NCBI RefSeq assembly: GCF_003815975.1
Contig: NZ_CP033932.1
Span: 1,488,001 to 1,552,000 of the forward strand
Direction of reading: 5' to 3'
Length of the DNA stretch: 64,000 nt
From: Chryseobacterium bernardetii
GTDB lineage: Bacteria > Bacteroidota > Bacteroidia > Flavobacteriales > Weeksellaceae
Position 1 is the stretch's first letter; every line of letters begins with the position of its first letter. Shown here in pieces: positions 25,193 through 33,360 of the stretch. A program made the position numbers and the translations under genes. The notes under the pieces were generated by a model. It searched no databases. It had not been told where the DNA came from and was given only the letters and a program-made list of their open reading frames with translations.

Positions 25193-26779
25193 TTAAAACG
25201 GGAAGTCATCGTCATCGTCAAAGTCATTCATGGAGGAGCCTGAAAGTTTCGAACTGTCCGGAAGATCAAATGCTGCTCCTGGCTGGATTGTAGTTTTAAT
25301 TTTATCAAAACCGCTCGGCTCGCCGAAGTTTGACGGATATCCGCCTCCGTTACCACCGTCAAAAGCGGCTTCAATATCCCCGAATTTTGCAAAATGCTTT
25401 AAGAAAGATAATCTTACATCAGCCGTAGCTCCATTTCTGTGTTTGGCAATAATCAATTCAGCTTGGTTTTCAGTAGAGGTTTCCTGTCCTTCTTCATCAT
25501 TATCCCAAACGGCAATCTTATAATATTCAGGTCTGAAGATGAAAGATACAATATCCGCATCCTGCTCAATCGCTCCGGATTCCCTTAGGTCTGAAAGCTG
25601 AGGCCTTTTTCCTGGTCGTGTTTCCACACTACGGGAAAGCTGGGAAAGTGCAATTACCGGAACATTCAGTTCTTTTGCAATCGCTTTTAATGAACGGGAG
25701 ATCATGGAGATTTCCTGTTCACGGTTTCCAACTCCTTTTCCGCCACCACCGGCAGTCATAAGCTGAAGATAGTCGACCATTATTAGTCTTACGCCATGCT
25801 GCATTACCAGTCTTCGGCACTTTGCACGGAAGTCGAAGATGGAGAGCGATGGAGTTTCGTCAATATATAAAGGGGCATTTTCCAATTCAGAAACATTGGA
25901 AAATAGCCTTTGCCATTCTTCATCGTCAAGAGTCCCTTTTCTCAGCTTTTCGGATGAGATTCTTGTTTCGGATGCGATCATTCTGGTGATAAGCTGTACT
26001 GAGGCCATCTCGAGAGAGAATAATGCCATTGGGATTTTGTGTCCTACAGCAATATTTCTTGCCATCGAAAGAAGAAATGCGGTTTTTCCCATCGCGGGAC
26101 GTGCTGCAATGATAATAAGGTCGGAATTCTGCCAGCCTCCGGTTTCTTTATCTACATCGCGGAATCCTGAAGGAACTCCTGAAAGTCCCTGTTTATCCTT
26201 TAACGATTTGATAGTGTCAATAGCCTGCTTTACCAGTGAGTTGGCAGTGTCAAATCCTTTTTTAATGGTTCCGTTAGTAATCTCAAAGAAAGACTGTTCT
26301 GCCTTATCCAGCAGTTCAAATACATCAGTGGATTCTTTATAAGAAGAATCAATTACATTCGCGGAAACGTTAATAAGGCTTCTTAAAATATATTTTTCAA
26401 GGATAACACGAACGTGATATTCAATATGGGCAGATGAGCTTACTCCCATAGTAAGATCAATGATATAATGGTCTCCTCCGGCCTGGCTTAGCTTATCTTC
26501 TTTCTTAAGATCCTGAATAATAGTCATTAAATCTACCGGATGGTTGCCTTCGTAAAGCTTTAAGATGGTAGAAAAAATAACCTGATGTCTGGGATCGTAA
26601 AATACTTCCGGGGTAAGGAGGTCAATAGAATGGTCAAGACCTTTTTTGTCAATCAAAAAAGTTCCGATAACAAGTCTTTCAAAATCTACTGCATTAGGAG
26701 GCATTTTTCCATCCGCAATAGACAGTTCTTTTGCAAAGTTTCCGTGTGTAAGGGATGATAATGTTTCTTTCTGCGCCAT
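25193..26779 (-). CDS. dnaB: Replicative DNA helicase DnaB with SSB-like acidic C-terminal tail
   Basis: Hexameric 5'-3' helicase at the replication fork. The 528 residues comprise an N-terminal helical domain ('PPNAVDFERLVIGTFLID', 27-44), a linker and the RecA-like core. The core carries Walker A 'ARPAMGKT' (226-233), 'FSLEM', the Walker B region 'MVDYLQLM' and 'LSQLSRSVETR..KRPQLSDLRESGAIEQDADIV'. After the core comes a Gly/Pro/Ser-rich linker, and the last residues 'NDFDDDDDFPF' copy the acidic Phe-Pro-Phe-type tip of single-stranded DNA-binding protein. A promoter box lies four bases before the ATG. rnhA follows at once. The enzyme call is certain; the meaning of the tail is inference. 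Confidence 0.97.
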   Translation of the reverse strand: MAQKETLSSLTHGNFAKELSIADGKMPPNAVDFERLVIGTFLIDKKGLDHSIDLLTPEVFYDPRHQVIFSTILKLYEGNHPVDLMTIIQDLKKEDKLSQAGGDHYIIDLTMGVSSSAHIEYHVRVILEKYILRSLINVSANVIDSSYKESTDVFELLDKAEQSFFEITNGTIKKGFDTANSLVKQAIDTIKSLKDKQGLSGVPSGFRDVDKETGGWQNSDLIIIAARPAMGKTAFLLSMARNIAVGHKIPMALFSLEMASVQLITRMIASETRISSEKLRKGTLDDEEWQRLFSNVSELENAPLYIDETPSLSIFDFRAKCRRLVMQHGVRLIMVDYLQLMTAGGGGKGVGNREQEISMISRSLKAIAKELNVPVIALSQLSRSVETRPGKRPQLSDLRESGAIEQDADIVSFIFRPEYYKIAVWDNDEEGQETSTENQAELIIAKHRNGATADVRLSFLKHFAKFGDIEAAFDGGNGGGYPSNFGEPSGFDKIKTTIQPGAAFDLPDSSKLSGSSMNDFDDDDDFPF

Positions 26780-26783
26780 AGTG

Positions 26784-26791
26784 CAAAGATA
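26784..26791 (-). promoter_or_regulatory. Promoter -7 box for dnaB-rnhA, four bases before ATG
   Basis: Reads TATCTTTG, CACT, ATG on the minus strand. This exact match with leaderless spacing is nearly the same sequence as in front of xrtF. Confidence 0.55.
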
Positions 26792-26886
26792 GTTTATTTA
26801 AAAAATATTTAAAAAATAGTATTCAACAAATTATGAGCAGCCTTTGTAAAAATACGGTTAATAGGGGATTGGGTATGTTGATAAAA

Positions 26887-26912
26887 AAAATCACCTCAAC
26901 TGAGGTGATTTT
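26887..26912 (-). terminator. Strong hairpin terminator of the 699-residue T9SS gene
   Basis: AAAATCACCTCA and TGAGGTGATTTT flank a minimal loop. T runs on both sides mean it could work in both directions, but only the minus-strand T9SS gene ends here. Confidence 0.9.
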
Positions 26913-26932
26913 TTTATGATATAACTGAGAGC

Positions 26933-29032
26933 TTACTCTCTGTTTTTCACAATAATCCATCCTGAGAATTTGAATGGAGTATTCTTGCTGTTATTCTCAT
27001 TCCATGTTAAAGAGTACCAGTAAGTACCTGTAGGTATTTTTTTACCTGCAATTGTTCCGTCCCATTTGTATCCGTTAGATTTGTCAGCCTGGTGAATTTT
27101 TACACCATATCTGTCAAAAATATTCAGTGTCAGGTTTTGTTTACCTGCTATTGCGGAATAGTCAAGAACATCATTAATTCCGTCTCCGTTAGGTGTAATA
27201 ACGTTTACAATATTAGGAACTATTACTTCAATTACGATAGGGTCGCAATCATAAGCATCTTTTACATATATCTTGTAATTACCTCTTGCTACATTGGTAA
27301 ATACGTTAGAATCCTGCCATACCACATTGTCTATAGAGTATTTGTAATCAGGAGTTCCTCCCGTTACGTTTACAGTAATGTTTGTAGTAGATACATCAAC
27401 GCTGGAGATTACTGGTTGTTCAGAAGGGTATACTGTTACCTTTTGAGTGGTAGTACATTCTCCGATTCTGGTTGTAAGTTTTACCCAATAAGTACCGACT
27501 CCCACATTGCTGATGCTTTGTGTAGTTGCCCCGGTGCTCCATTCATATTTTTTGAATCCAGGCCCTGCATCCAGAGTGGTTTTGTCTTCCATACAGATGA
27601 TTTTATCCTGAAGTACGCTGGATTTTACCGGAGGAAGTACCTGAAGTGTTATTTTCGCAACAGTGAAGCATCCAAGGTCATCATATACTCTTACATATAC
27701 TACGCCATTAGGTGCCATATAGGTTTTGTAATTTGTTATTTCATTGGTGGCATCTACTGCATCTGCCAGTGAAGGGTAGTATTTTTTCTTGGTACCATCA
27801 GCAGGTACTGTGATTGGTGCGTTGTCAAGATTGAACATTCCCATGGAAGGGTTTGTTTCCAGATGGCATTCTACTAGTGTAGGGTCCGGAAGTGCTTTTA
27901 CCAGTGGGTGGAATTTCAATTTAATTTCTGTAATCGTAATACATCCGAATTGATTGGTTGCCTTTACAAAAGCTGATCCTTCTGCAGAAACATATTGATA
28001 TGGGTTGGTTATTTCATTGATGCCATGGTCAAGATCATACATTGAAGGATAATACTTTACATTCAAATTAGGAGTTAGCCCTATGTCTGCAGATGAAAGG
28101 TCGTATAGCGCTGTTCCAGAGTTGTTGTTGCTGCATGAAGTAAGTTCCCCGGGGGTAAGAGTAAAAGATCTGTCAACAAACTTTATACTTCCAAATTCCC
28201 TACATTGATTTAAAAACGAGAGAGGTTTGGTAGGGTCAACATAAGAAATGGAATAGGCATATTGAGTGGTAGTGTTAACCGGAATAGGAGTTGTGATAGG
28301 ATCGTAGTCGCTCGCCGCATCAGCAGCACTGCGGTAATACTTTATAACAAAATTTGGGTTGTTATTTCTGATGTGATTTGATAGAGTTGCAAAATCAAAC
28401 GTTACCGGGTTACCACAAATATCAATATCCCCATCATTATTTGCTCCAGGCTTTAAGAATGGGAAAGGCTGATAGATTTTTAATGAATTATTATCAAATG
28501 GGGTAAGCAGTGTTGCTGTTCCACCAAAGCTTAATTTAAAAGGTGCAATTTCAGTAGAATAGTTATTTAAAAGCAAGTGATATACCTCTCCCGGAAGTAC
28601 ATCAATATATTTTACAAAACCAATTCCGCCAGCACCCTCAGTAGTTTCAGTAGCCGTCATGCTAAGACCGGTAAGAGGTCTGCTGATTAGGTTGCCCATT
28701 CCCGCGTAAGAACATCGTAAAGGAGTTTCTTTGATGTTGCTGCAGCTGTGATTAGGTCCGTATAATGCGAAGTCATAATCGATATCGTAAGCCTTGGGGC
28801 CCATAGGGGTAATAAGGAAGGTTAATGTTCCTGCAGTTTGTATACTGAAGGTAAACCAGATAGAGTTACTCTCACTGCTTAGGCAGCCGCTTCCTTCTTT
28901 TACACTTCCGCTTCCATTAGGTTTTAGAGAGATTTCTGAATCACTGCATATAGGGATGGCAGTGATACAATCCTGTTGTGCAAAAACCATCTGGGTAATG
29001 AAAATTAGAAAAATCAGTAGATATTTTTTCAT
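26933..29032 (-). CDS. T9SS type B secreted modular protein with PPC/CUB-like N-terminus (paralogue 3)
   Basis: A 699-residue exported protein. A signal peptide (1-18) is followed by an N-terminal domain unlike the lectin of the two paralogues. It opens 'QDCITAIPICSDSEISL', then 'SNSIWFTFSIQTAGTLTFLITP' and 'DYDFALYGPN', a pattern seen in PPC/CUB-like beta domains of Bacteroidota surface proteins. From about residue 290 onward it matches the lectin paralogues closely: repeats with 'YYPS..D....NEIT...Y..(A/P).G..(F/Y)V(K/R)', the Ig-like 'ICMEDKTTLDAGPGFKKYEWSTG' module and the type B sorting domain ('NVITPNGDGINDVLDYS', 'FDRYGVKIH', 'GWIIVKN'). Likely an adhesin. The shared C-terminal half suggests module swapping among the three genes. 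Confidence 0.88.
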   Translation of the reverse strand: MKKYLLIFLIFITQMVFAQQDCITAIPICSDSEISLKPNGSGSVKEGSGCLSSESNSIWFTFSIQTAGTLTFLITPMGPKAYDIDYDFALYGPNHSCSNIKETPLRCSYAGMGNLISRPLTGLSMTATETTEGAGGIGFVKYIDVLPGEVYHLLLNNYSTEIAPFKLSFGGTATLLTPFDNNSLKIYQPFPFLKPGANNDGDIDICGNPVTFDFATLSNHIRNNNPNFVIKYYRSAADAASDYDPITTPIPVNTTTQYAYSISYVDPTKPLSFLNQCREFGSIKFVDRSFTLTPGELTSCSNNNSGTALYDLSSADIGLTPNLNVKYYPSMYDLDHGINEITNPYQYVSAEGSAFVKATNQFGCITITEIKLKFHPLVKALPDPTLVECHLETNPSMGMFNLDNAPITVPADGTKKKYYPSLADAVDATNEITNYKTYMAPNGVVYVRVYDDLGCFTVAKITLQVLPPVKSSVLQDKIICMEDKTTLDAGPGFKKYEWSTGATTQSISNVGVGTYWVKLTTRIGECTTTQKVTVYPSEQPVISSVDVSTTNITVNVTGGTPDYKYSIDNVVWQDSNVFTNVARGNYKIYVKDAYDCDPIVIEVIVPNIVNVITPNGDGINDVLDYSAIAGKQNLTLNIFDRYGVKIHQADKSNGYKWDGTIAGKKIPTGTYWYSLTWNENNSKNTPFKFSGWIIVKNRE

Positions 29033-29068
29033 TTTTTGACCGATTTAAAATTGAAAACTTAAAGTAAA

Positions 29069-29665
29069 TTATTTGTTTTTAGGGATAAGTTGTTTACCCC
29101 ATCCAGGTACAGAACTCTGAGCTGTGAATCCTGTTGCTGCTTTTTGGTATTGAGCTTCAGCTTCGGTCACATTACCAGATTTTTCAGCTGATTTTGCTTT
29201 TAATATTGCTAGTCTTGGATTGTTTGGGTCAGAGCTTTCTGCTTTTGCAATGTATTTTGAAACCTCCTGTGCTGCTTTCACCGGATCATTATAAACACCC
29301 AATTGTATGCTTTCCAGTGTGATAAGCCCAAGAAGGATGTTGTTTTCCTGATTGTCAGGCTGAGAAAGGGATACTCCAAGAGCGAATTTTTCAGCCGTAG
29401 TAATTGATTCAAAAGCTGAAGCAGTAGATTTTTTTGCTAAAAGTTCTGCTTTCAGATACATAGAAACAGCAGCATAATGAAAGGCCTGCCATTTTTCAGA
29501 AGTATTAGTTTCTGTAAATCTCTTAAACAGTTTGTCATAATCACCTTCTGTATTGGTGGTATTGAGTTGCGAAGCACTTTGTTGTAATGCCTTGTCAGTA
29601 AAAGTCTGAGCGCTGGCCCAGAAACCGGTTACAAAAAAGCTTAAAATGAGTAAAATTTTATTCAT
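29069..29665 (-). CDS. Exported TPR-like helical protein of unknown function
   Basis: A 198-residue protein with a signal peptide ending 'FWASAQ' (about 1-20). The mature part is almost entirely amphipathic helices. The later part reads like tetratricopeptide repeats: 'DPVKAAQEVSKYIAKAESSDPNNPRLAILKAKSAEKSGNVTEAEAQYQKA' has the alternating small residues and the 'DPNNP' turn of TPR proteins. No catalytic motif is seen. It precedes the T9SS gene on the same strand with a 36-base gap and no terminator, so a shared transcript and perhaps a chaperone- or scaffold-like role are possible; that is inference. Confidence 0.75.
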   Translation of the reverse strand: MNKILLILSFFVTGFWASAQTFTDKALQQSASQLNTTNTEGDYDKLFKRFTETNTSEKWQAFHYAAVSMYLKAELLAKKSTASAFESITTAEKFALGVSLSQPDNQENNILLGLITLESIQLGVYNDPVKAAQEVSKYIAKAESSDPNNPRLAILKAKSAEKSGNVTEAEAQYQKAATGFTAQSSVPGWGKQLIPKNK

Positions 29666-29682
29666 AAAGGGGATATTTGTAG

Positions 29683-29690
29683 CAAATATA
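29683..29690 (-). promoter_or_regulatory. Promoter -7 box for the TPR-like/T9SS gene pair
   Basis: TATATTTG on the minus strand, 17 bases before the ATG of the TPR-like gene. Confidence 0.5.
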
Positions 29691-29762
29691 TGAAATTATT
29701 AACGTTTTGTAATAAATTTTGATGTATATTTAAGTAATGTATAGTCTTGTTTTGTGATATTG

Positions 29763-29907
29763 TATTTTTGCCATTGTATTATAATATATGAACATTATAA
29801 TGGAAGGGTGTTTTAGTCTGTGATTTTAAATGGAAGCTATAGATTATTTTGAATAAATTAGGTTTAAAAATAAAAATAAGGATAGAAAATTTTCTATCCT
29901 TATTTTA
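29763..29907 (+). ncRNA. Candidate small transcript between the TPR-like and MFS genes
   Basis: On the plus strand TATTTTTG (29763-29770) is an exact -7 box, preceded by TTG/TTTG triplets. About 100 bases further lies a perfect palindrome with a T-rich end. Between them is no frame longer than 11 codons. A transcript of about 130 bases would fit a small RNA. The -33 spacing is poor, and the palindrome already serves the opposite-strand MFS gene, so this is weak. Confidence 0.2.
29873..29906. terminator. 34-bp perfect palindrome, terminator of the MFS gene
   Basis: AAAATAAGGATAGAAAA is directly followed by its exact reverse complement, giving a 17-bp stem less the loop pairs and T-rich tails in both directions. 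It lies about 60 bases beyond the MFS stop codon. Confidence 0.8.
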
Positions 29908-29964
29908 TATATATATTAATTTAAGTTGGTTTAACCGTTTTTTAATCAATTGAAGATAAGTTTA

Positions 29965-31200
29965 TTAATATTGCATTTTTCTTAGCTTTGGATTAGTGCT
30001 TCCAACAATCAGAGCGATCAGAACAGTCATGCAGCCGCCAAATACTACTGAACGAACTACTCCCAACGCTTTAGCCATTAAGCCGCTTTCAAATTGCCCC
30101 ATTTCATTGCTGGACATGATGAATATGGAATTCACACTCAGTACACGCCCTCTTATATGGTCAGGCGTCTTAAGCTGTACAATAGTTCCACGGATCACTA
30201 CAGAAATACCATCAAGCATTCCGCTTAATACCAGGAACATAAAGGAAAGCCAGTACAGTTTAGATAATCCAAATCCAATGATACATATCCCAAACCCGGT
30301 TACTACTGCAAGAAGTATTTTTCCCTGATTTTTTCTTAAAGGGACAATAGACAGGAGCGTAATAATGCACATAGAACCTATATCAGAAGCTGCATTCAGC
30401 AATCCGAATCCTTCCGCTCCTGAATTCAGTATATCTGTAGCGAATACGGGGATCATGGCTACGGCTCCTCCAAAAAGTACAGCAAACATGTCAAGACATA
30501 AGGCTCCCATGATCTCTTTTGTTTTAAAAATATAGGTAATGCCCTCACGCATACTTTCCACAACATCTACCGTTTCTTTTTTATATTCAGAATATTGTTT
30601 GTTGAGCTGCCAGAAAAACAGAGAAGCTATAAATATCAGGGATAAAATAACAACTAATGTCCATTGTACCCCAAAATATCCGATAAGAAGCCCGCCAATT
30701 GCATGTCCGCATACAGAAGAAATAAGGAAGGTGGCTTGGTTTAGTGTTACAGCATTCGGCAGGTTCTCTTTTTTTACAATTTTAGGAATCATAGAAGGAA
30801 CAATAGGCCCAATAAAAGCTCTTGCAATTCCTGTGAAAAATATGACCCCATAGATGAAATAAGTGATCTGGTGCCCTGTAAAATGCATTTGAACATTAAA
30901 GAATGCCGGGATCAAAAGCAGCCCGATCAGAAAGATGTAAGCATAATTGCAGATAAGCAAGAGTCTCTTTTTTTCATTCATATCAATAACATGTCCGGCA
31001 TATAAGGCACAGCTCACCGCAGGAATAACTTCGGAAAGTCCTATAAGTCCAATTGAAAAAGGGTCTTTGGTTAATTGGTATACCCACCATCCTAATAAAG
31101 TGGCAAGCATTCTGAAGGCTAAAACAATAAAAAATCTCCCGGTTAGAAGATTTCTGAACTCAACATTTTGTAATGTTTGTAACGGGGTAAAGGAAATCAT
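29965..31200 (-). CDS. MFS transporter (macrolide-efflux/enterobactin-exporter-like)
   Basis: A 411-residue secondary transporter of the major facilitator superfamily with 12 predictable helices. The N-terminal 'NLLTGRFFIVLAFRMLATLLGWWVYQLTKDPFSIGLIGLSEVIPA' and the loop 'GHVIDMNEKKRLLLIC' are typical of the family that includes macrolide efflux and EntS-type siderophore exporters ('G...DR..R', here DMNEKKR). The second half includes 'GGAVAMIPVFATDIL' and 'IRGRVLSVNSIF'. The substrate is unknown. The start is the ATG at 31198-31200; the longer frame begins with TTG two codons earlier. Its promoter box overlaps the terminator hairpin of the upstream gene. Confidence 0.88.
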   Translation of the reverse strand: MISFTPLQTLQNVEFRNLLTGRFFIVLAFRMLATLLGWWVYQLTKDPFSIGLIGLSEVIPAVSCALYAGHVIDMNEKKRLLLICNYAYIFLIGLLLIPAFFNVQMHFTGHQITYFIYGVIFFTGIARAFIGPIVPSMIPKIVKKENLPNAVTLNQATFLISSVCGHAIGGLLIGYFGVQWTLVVILSLIFIASLFFWQLNKQYSEYKKETVDVVESMREGITYIFKTKEIMGALCLDMFAVLFGGAVAMIPVFATDILNSGAEGFGLLNAASDIGSMCIITLLSIVPLRKNQGKILLAVVTGFGICIIGFGLSKLYWLSFMFLVLSGMLDGISVVIRGTIVQLKTPDHIRGRVLSVNSIFIMSSNEMGQFESGLMAKALGVVRSVVFGGCMTVLIALIVGSTNPKLRKMQY

Positions 31201-31203
31201 GAA

Positions 31204-31211
31204 CAAAAATA
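31204..31211 (-). promoter_or_regulatory. Promoter -7 box for the MFS gene, three bases before ATG
   Basis: TATTTTTG, TTC, ATG on the minus strand. The box shares three bases with the foot of the neighbouring terminator stem. Confidence 0.45.
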
Positions 31212-31236
31212 GCCCTAAAAATTTATTTAGGGCTAT
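31209..31236 (-). terminator. Terminator of the small lipoprotein gene
   Basis: An 11-bp perfect stem ATAGCCCTAAA/TTTAGGGCTAT around a six-base loop, followed on the minus strand by TTTTGTTC. It lies about 57 bases beyond the stop at 31293. Confidence 0.8.
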
Positions 31237-31292
31237 CAGTATATGGTTTTTTAAAAGATATATTAAATATATGTCAAAAGATAAAATCTATT

Positions 31293-31655
31293 TTAGTCTG
31301 CTCTTGAAGAGCTAAGAACAATAGCAGCAACTCCTGCTGCGCCAATAATTGTGGCACCTGCAGCAATTCTTGCTTTTCTGCTGTCTTTCACTGCGGCTAC
31401 ATTAGATTTAGGAATAATTACCTCTGTACTGTCTTTTTTACCGGCTGTACCTACAAGATTATCTCCAACAACGTTTCTGAATAATATTTTTTGTTTCGGG
31501 GATCCGTCTCTCATAGTAACTTTGTAAACTTTTCCGGCTTCCAGATTGGAGTAGTTGTTTTTTGAAATATCCTCGCTGTATTTTGTAGTAGCGCAAGATG
31601 TAATAACAAATAAAGACGTTAATAAAGATGATTTCAACAGTACAGATGCTTTCAT
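31293..31655 (-). CDS. Small lipoprotein of unknown function
   Basis: A 120-residue predicted lipoprotein. The lipobox 'VITSC' gives Cys21, followed by 'ATTKYSED', without the acidic cluster of a surface-export signal, so it probably stays at the periplasmic face. A central beta-rich region ('AGKVYKVTMRDGSPKQKILFRNVVGDNLVGTAG') resembles small SH3-like or OB-like barrels. A C-terminal Gly/Ala-rich hydrophobic stretch (about 97-116) could be a second membrane contact. No family is recognised with confidence. It has its own promoter box and terminator, so it is transcribed alone. Confidence 0.75.
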   Translation of the reverse strand: MKASVLLKSSLLTSLFVITSCATTKYSEDISKNNYSNLEAGKVYKVTMRDGSPKQKILFRNVVGDNLVGTAGKKDSTEVIIPKSNVAAVKDSRKARIAAGATIIGAAGVAAIVLSSSRAD

Positions 31656-31673
31656 TATTTTCGTTTAGTTTTT

Positions 31674-31681
31674 CAAATTTA
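31674..31681 (-). promoter_or_regulatory. Promoter -7 box for the small lipoprotein gene
   Basis: TAAATTTG on the minus strand, 18 bases before the ATG. Confidence 0.45.
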
Positions 31682-31724
31682 TAATTTTTTTCGAATATAC
31701 GTTTTTGGAATTGAAAAAATATCT

Positions 31725-33224
31725 CTAAAATTTGTAAATTTCTAATATATCTGCGATATTTCTGTCATTGGCTAATCTTGGAGTTTTATTTTGCCCCCCC
31801 AGTTTTCCCTGAGATTTTGCATATTCATTGAACGCATTTTTCTTCAGCTTTGTAATATGAAGTTTTTGAAGAATATTTCCGGAAATAAGATCATCATAAT
31901 AGGTATTTCTGTTTCTGAGCTGCTGATCTAGTTCATTTCTGAACACTTCTATGTTTTCGGGATCCTTTTCAAATTCTATAAGCCATTCATGATAAGGAAG
32001 GCCTTCATTAGGATTAACCTGTGGTGCCAAATGAAACTCAGTGATCTGTGCAGGATATTTTTCAAGGGTTGCCTTCAGGGCTTCTTCTACTTCAAAAGCA
32101 ATTACATGTTCTCCGAAGGCAGAAGTAAAATGCTTCGTTCTTCCGCTTACCAAAATCCTGTATGGTTTTTTATCAATAAATCTCACTACATCACCAATAG
32201 AGTAGCCCCATAATCCTGAATTAGTTGTTAAAATCAAAGCGTAATCTTTATTAAGTTCAACTTCTTTCAGGGTCAATCTTATGGCATCCGGTTTTCCATA
32301 TTCTTCCAATGGGATAAACTCATAGAAAATACCGTGGTTGGTTAAAAGCAAAAGCCCTTCCTTAGTATAGTCATCCTGAAAAGCAAAAAAGCCTTCAGAG
32401 GCAGGAAAAGTTTGAATGATATCTACTTTTCCACCCAAGAGATCTTCCATTTTATCGCGGTAAGGCTCATAATTCACTCCGCCAGTAACAATAAGCTGAA
32501 GGTTAGGAAAAAGCTGCTTTATTTTTTTTCCGTGTTTTTCGGTCAGTTTTTCAAAATACATGATAAGCCAGGGTGGTATTCCCGAGATCAGAGTCATGTT
32601 CTGATGTTCTGTTTCTTCAACAATCTTATCTACTTTTGCCTCCCAGTCTTCCATGATGTTGGTTTCCCAGCTTGGTAATCTGTTTTTCTGAAGGTAATTA
32701 GGGATATGATGTGCTACAATTCCGGATAGTCTTCCTGTTTTAATCCCAAAAACTTCCTCAAGTTCCGGGCTGCCCTGCAGAAAGATCATTTTCCCGTTAA
32801 CGAAATCTGCATTGTTTTTTTTGCTGATATAGTGGAATAAAGCACTTTGGGCTCCTGCGATCTGATAAGGCATTCCTTCTTTAGATATAGGAATATATTT
32901 TGATCCCGAAGTTGTTCCCGAAGTTTTTGCAAAATATTCAGGTGTATCTGTCCAGAGAATATTTCCCTGCCCTTTTTTTACCCTTTCTATATAGGGTTTT
33001 AAATCTTCATAGTCGGCAACAGGAACCCTGTCCTGGAAATCCTTTACGGAACGGATGTTTTCAAAATCATGTTCCCGCCCGAAAAGTGTTTTTTGAGCTG
33101 TGTTTACGAGGGAGATCAAAAGGTCCTCCTGGTTTTTGTCTGCATTTTTTTTGAATTCCTCTGCCTTTTGAACATGTTTTTTTGCCCAGATAAGCGCTGC
33201 GTTTTTCTTGAAGAAGTTTAACAT
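31725..33224 (-). CDS. GH3 auxin-responsive promoter family protein (acyl-adenylate synthetase fold)
   Basis: A 499-residue protein of the GH3 family, part of the ANL acyl-adenylating superfamily. Plant members conjugate amino acids to hormones; bacterial members have no settled substrate. The phosphate-loop signature is 'AKTSGTTSGSKYIPIS' (109-124). Further motifs are 'ASEGFFAFQ', 'LTTNSGLWGYSIGDVVRF' with the adenylate-binding Asp, and a C-terminal 'KLGGQNKTPRLANDR' carrying the mobile-domain lysine region. Length and motif order are normal for Bacteroidota homologues. The promoter box lies four bases before the ATG. The neighbours give no hint of the pathway. Confidence 0.92.
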   Translation of the reverse strand: MLNFFKKNAALIWAKKHVQKAEEFKKNADKNQEDLLISLVNTAQKTLFGREHDFENIRSVKDFQDRVPVADYEDLKPYIERVKKGQGNILWTDTPEYFAKTSGTTSGSKYIPISKEGMPYQIAGAQSALFHYISKKNNADFVNGKMIFLQGSPELEEVFGIKTGRLSGIVAHHIPNYLQKNRLPSWETNIMEDWEAKVDKIVEETEHQNMTLISGIPPWLIMYFEKLTEKHGKKIKQLFPNLQLIVTGGVNYEPYRDKMEDLLGGKVDIIQTFPASEGFFAFQDDYTKEGLLLLTNHGIFYEFIPLEEYGKPDAIRLTLKEVELNKDYALILTTNSGLWGYSIGDVVRFIDKKPYRILVSGRTKHFTSAFGEHVIAFEVEEALKATLEKYPAQITEFHLAPQVNPNEGLPYHEWLIEFEKDPENIEVFRNELDQQLRNRNTYYDDLISGNILQKLHITKLKKNAFNEYAKSQGKLGGQNKTPRLANDRNIADILEIYKF

Positions 33225-33228
33225 GGTT

Positions 33229-33236
33229 CAAATTTA
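33229..33236 (-). promoter_or_regulatory. Promoter -7 box for the GH3-family gene, four bases before ATG
   Basis: TAAATTTG, AACC, ATG on the minus strand: an exact box with leaderless spacing. Confidence 0.5.
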
Positions 33237-33280
33237 TAAATAAGTAGAGAATTGTGGAACCATTTTACAGGGTAAGACAT

Positions 33281-33312
33281 AAAAAAACCGATGAAATAAA
33301 TCCATCGGCTTT
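33281..33312 (-). terminator. Terminator of the small basic repeat protein gene
   Basis: CCGATG/CATCGG stem with a nine-base loop and A/T tails, about 50 bases beyond the stop. The stem is short. Confidence 0.6.
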
Positions 33313-33360
33313 TCTCGAAATTTGATTATGAAAATAACAACTATATGTTGATGTTATGCT

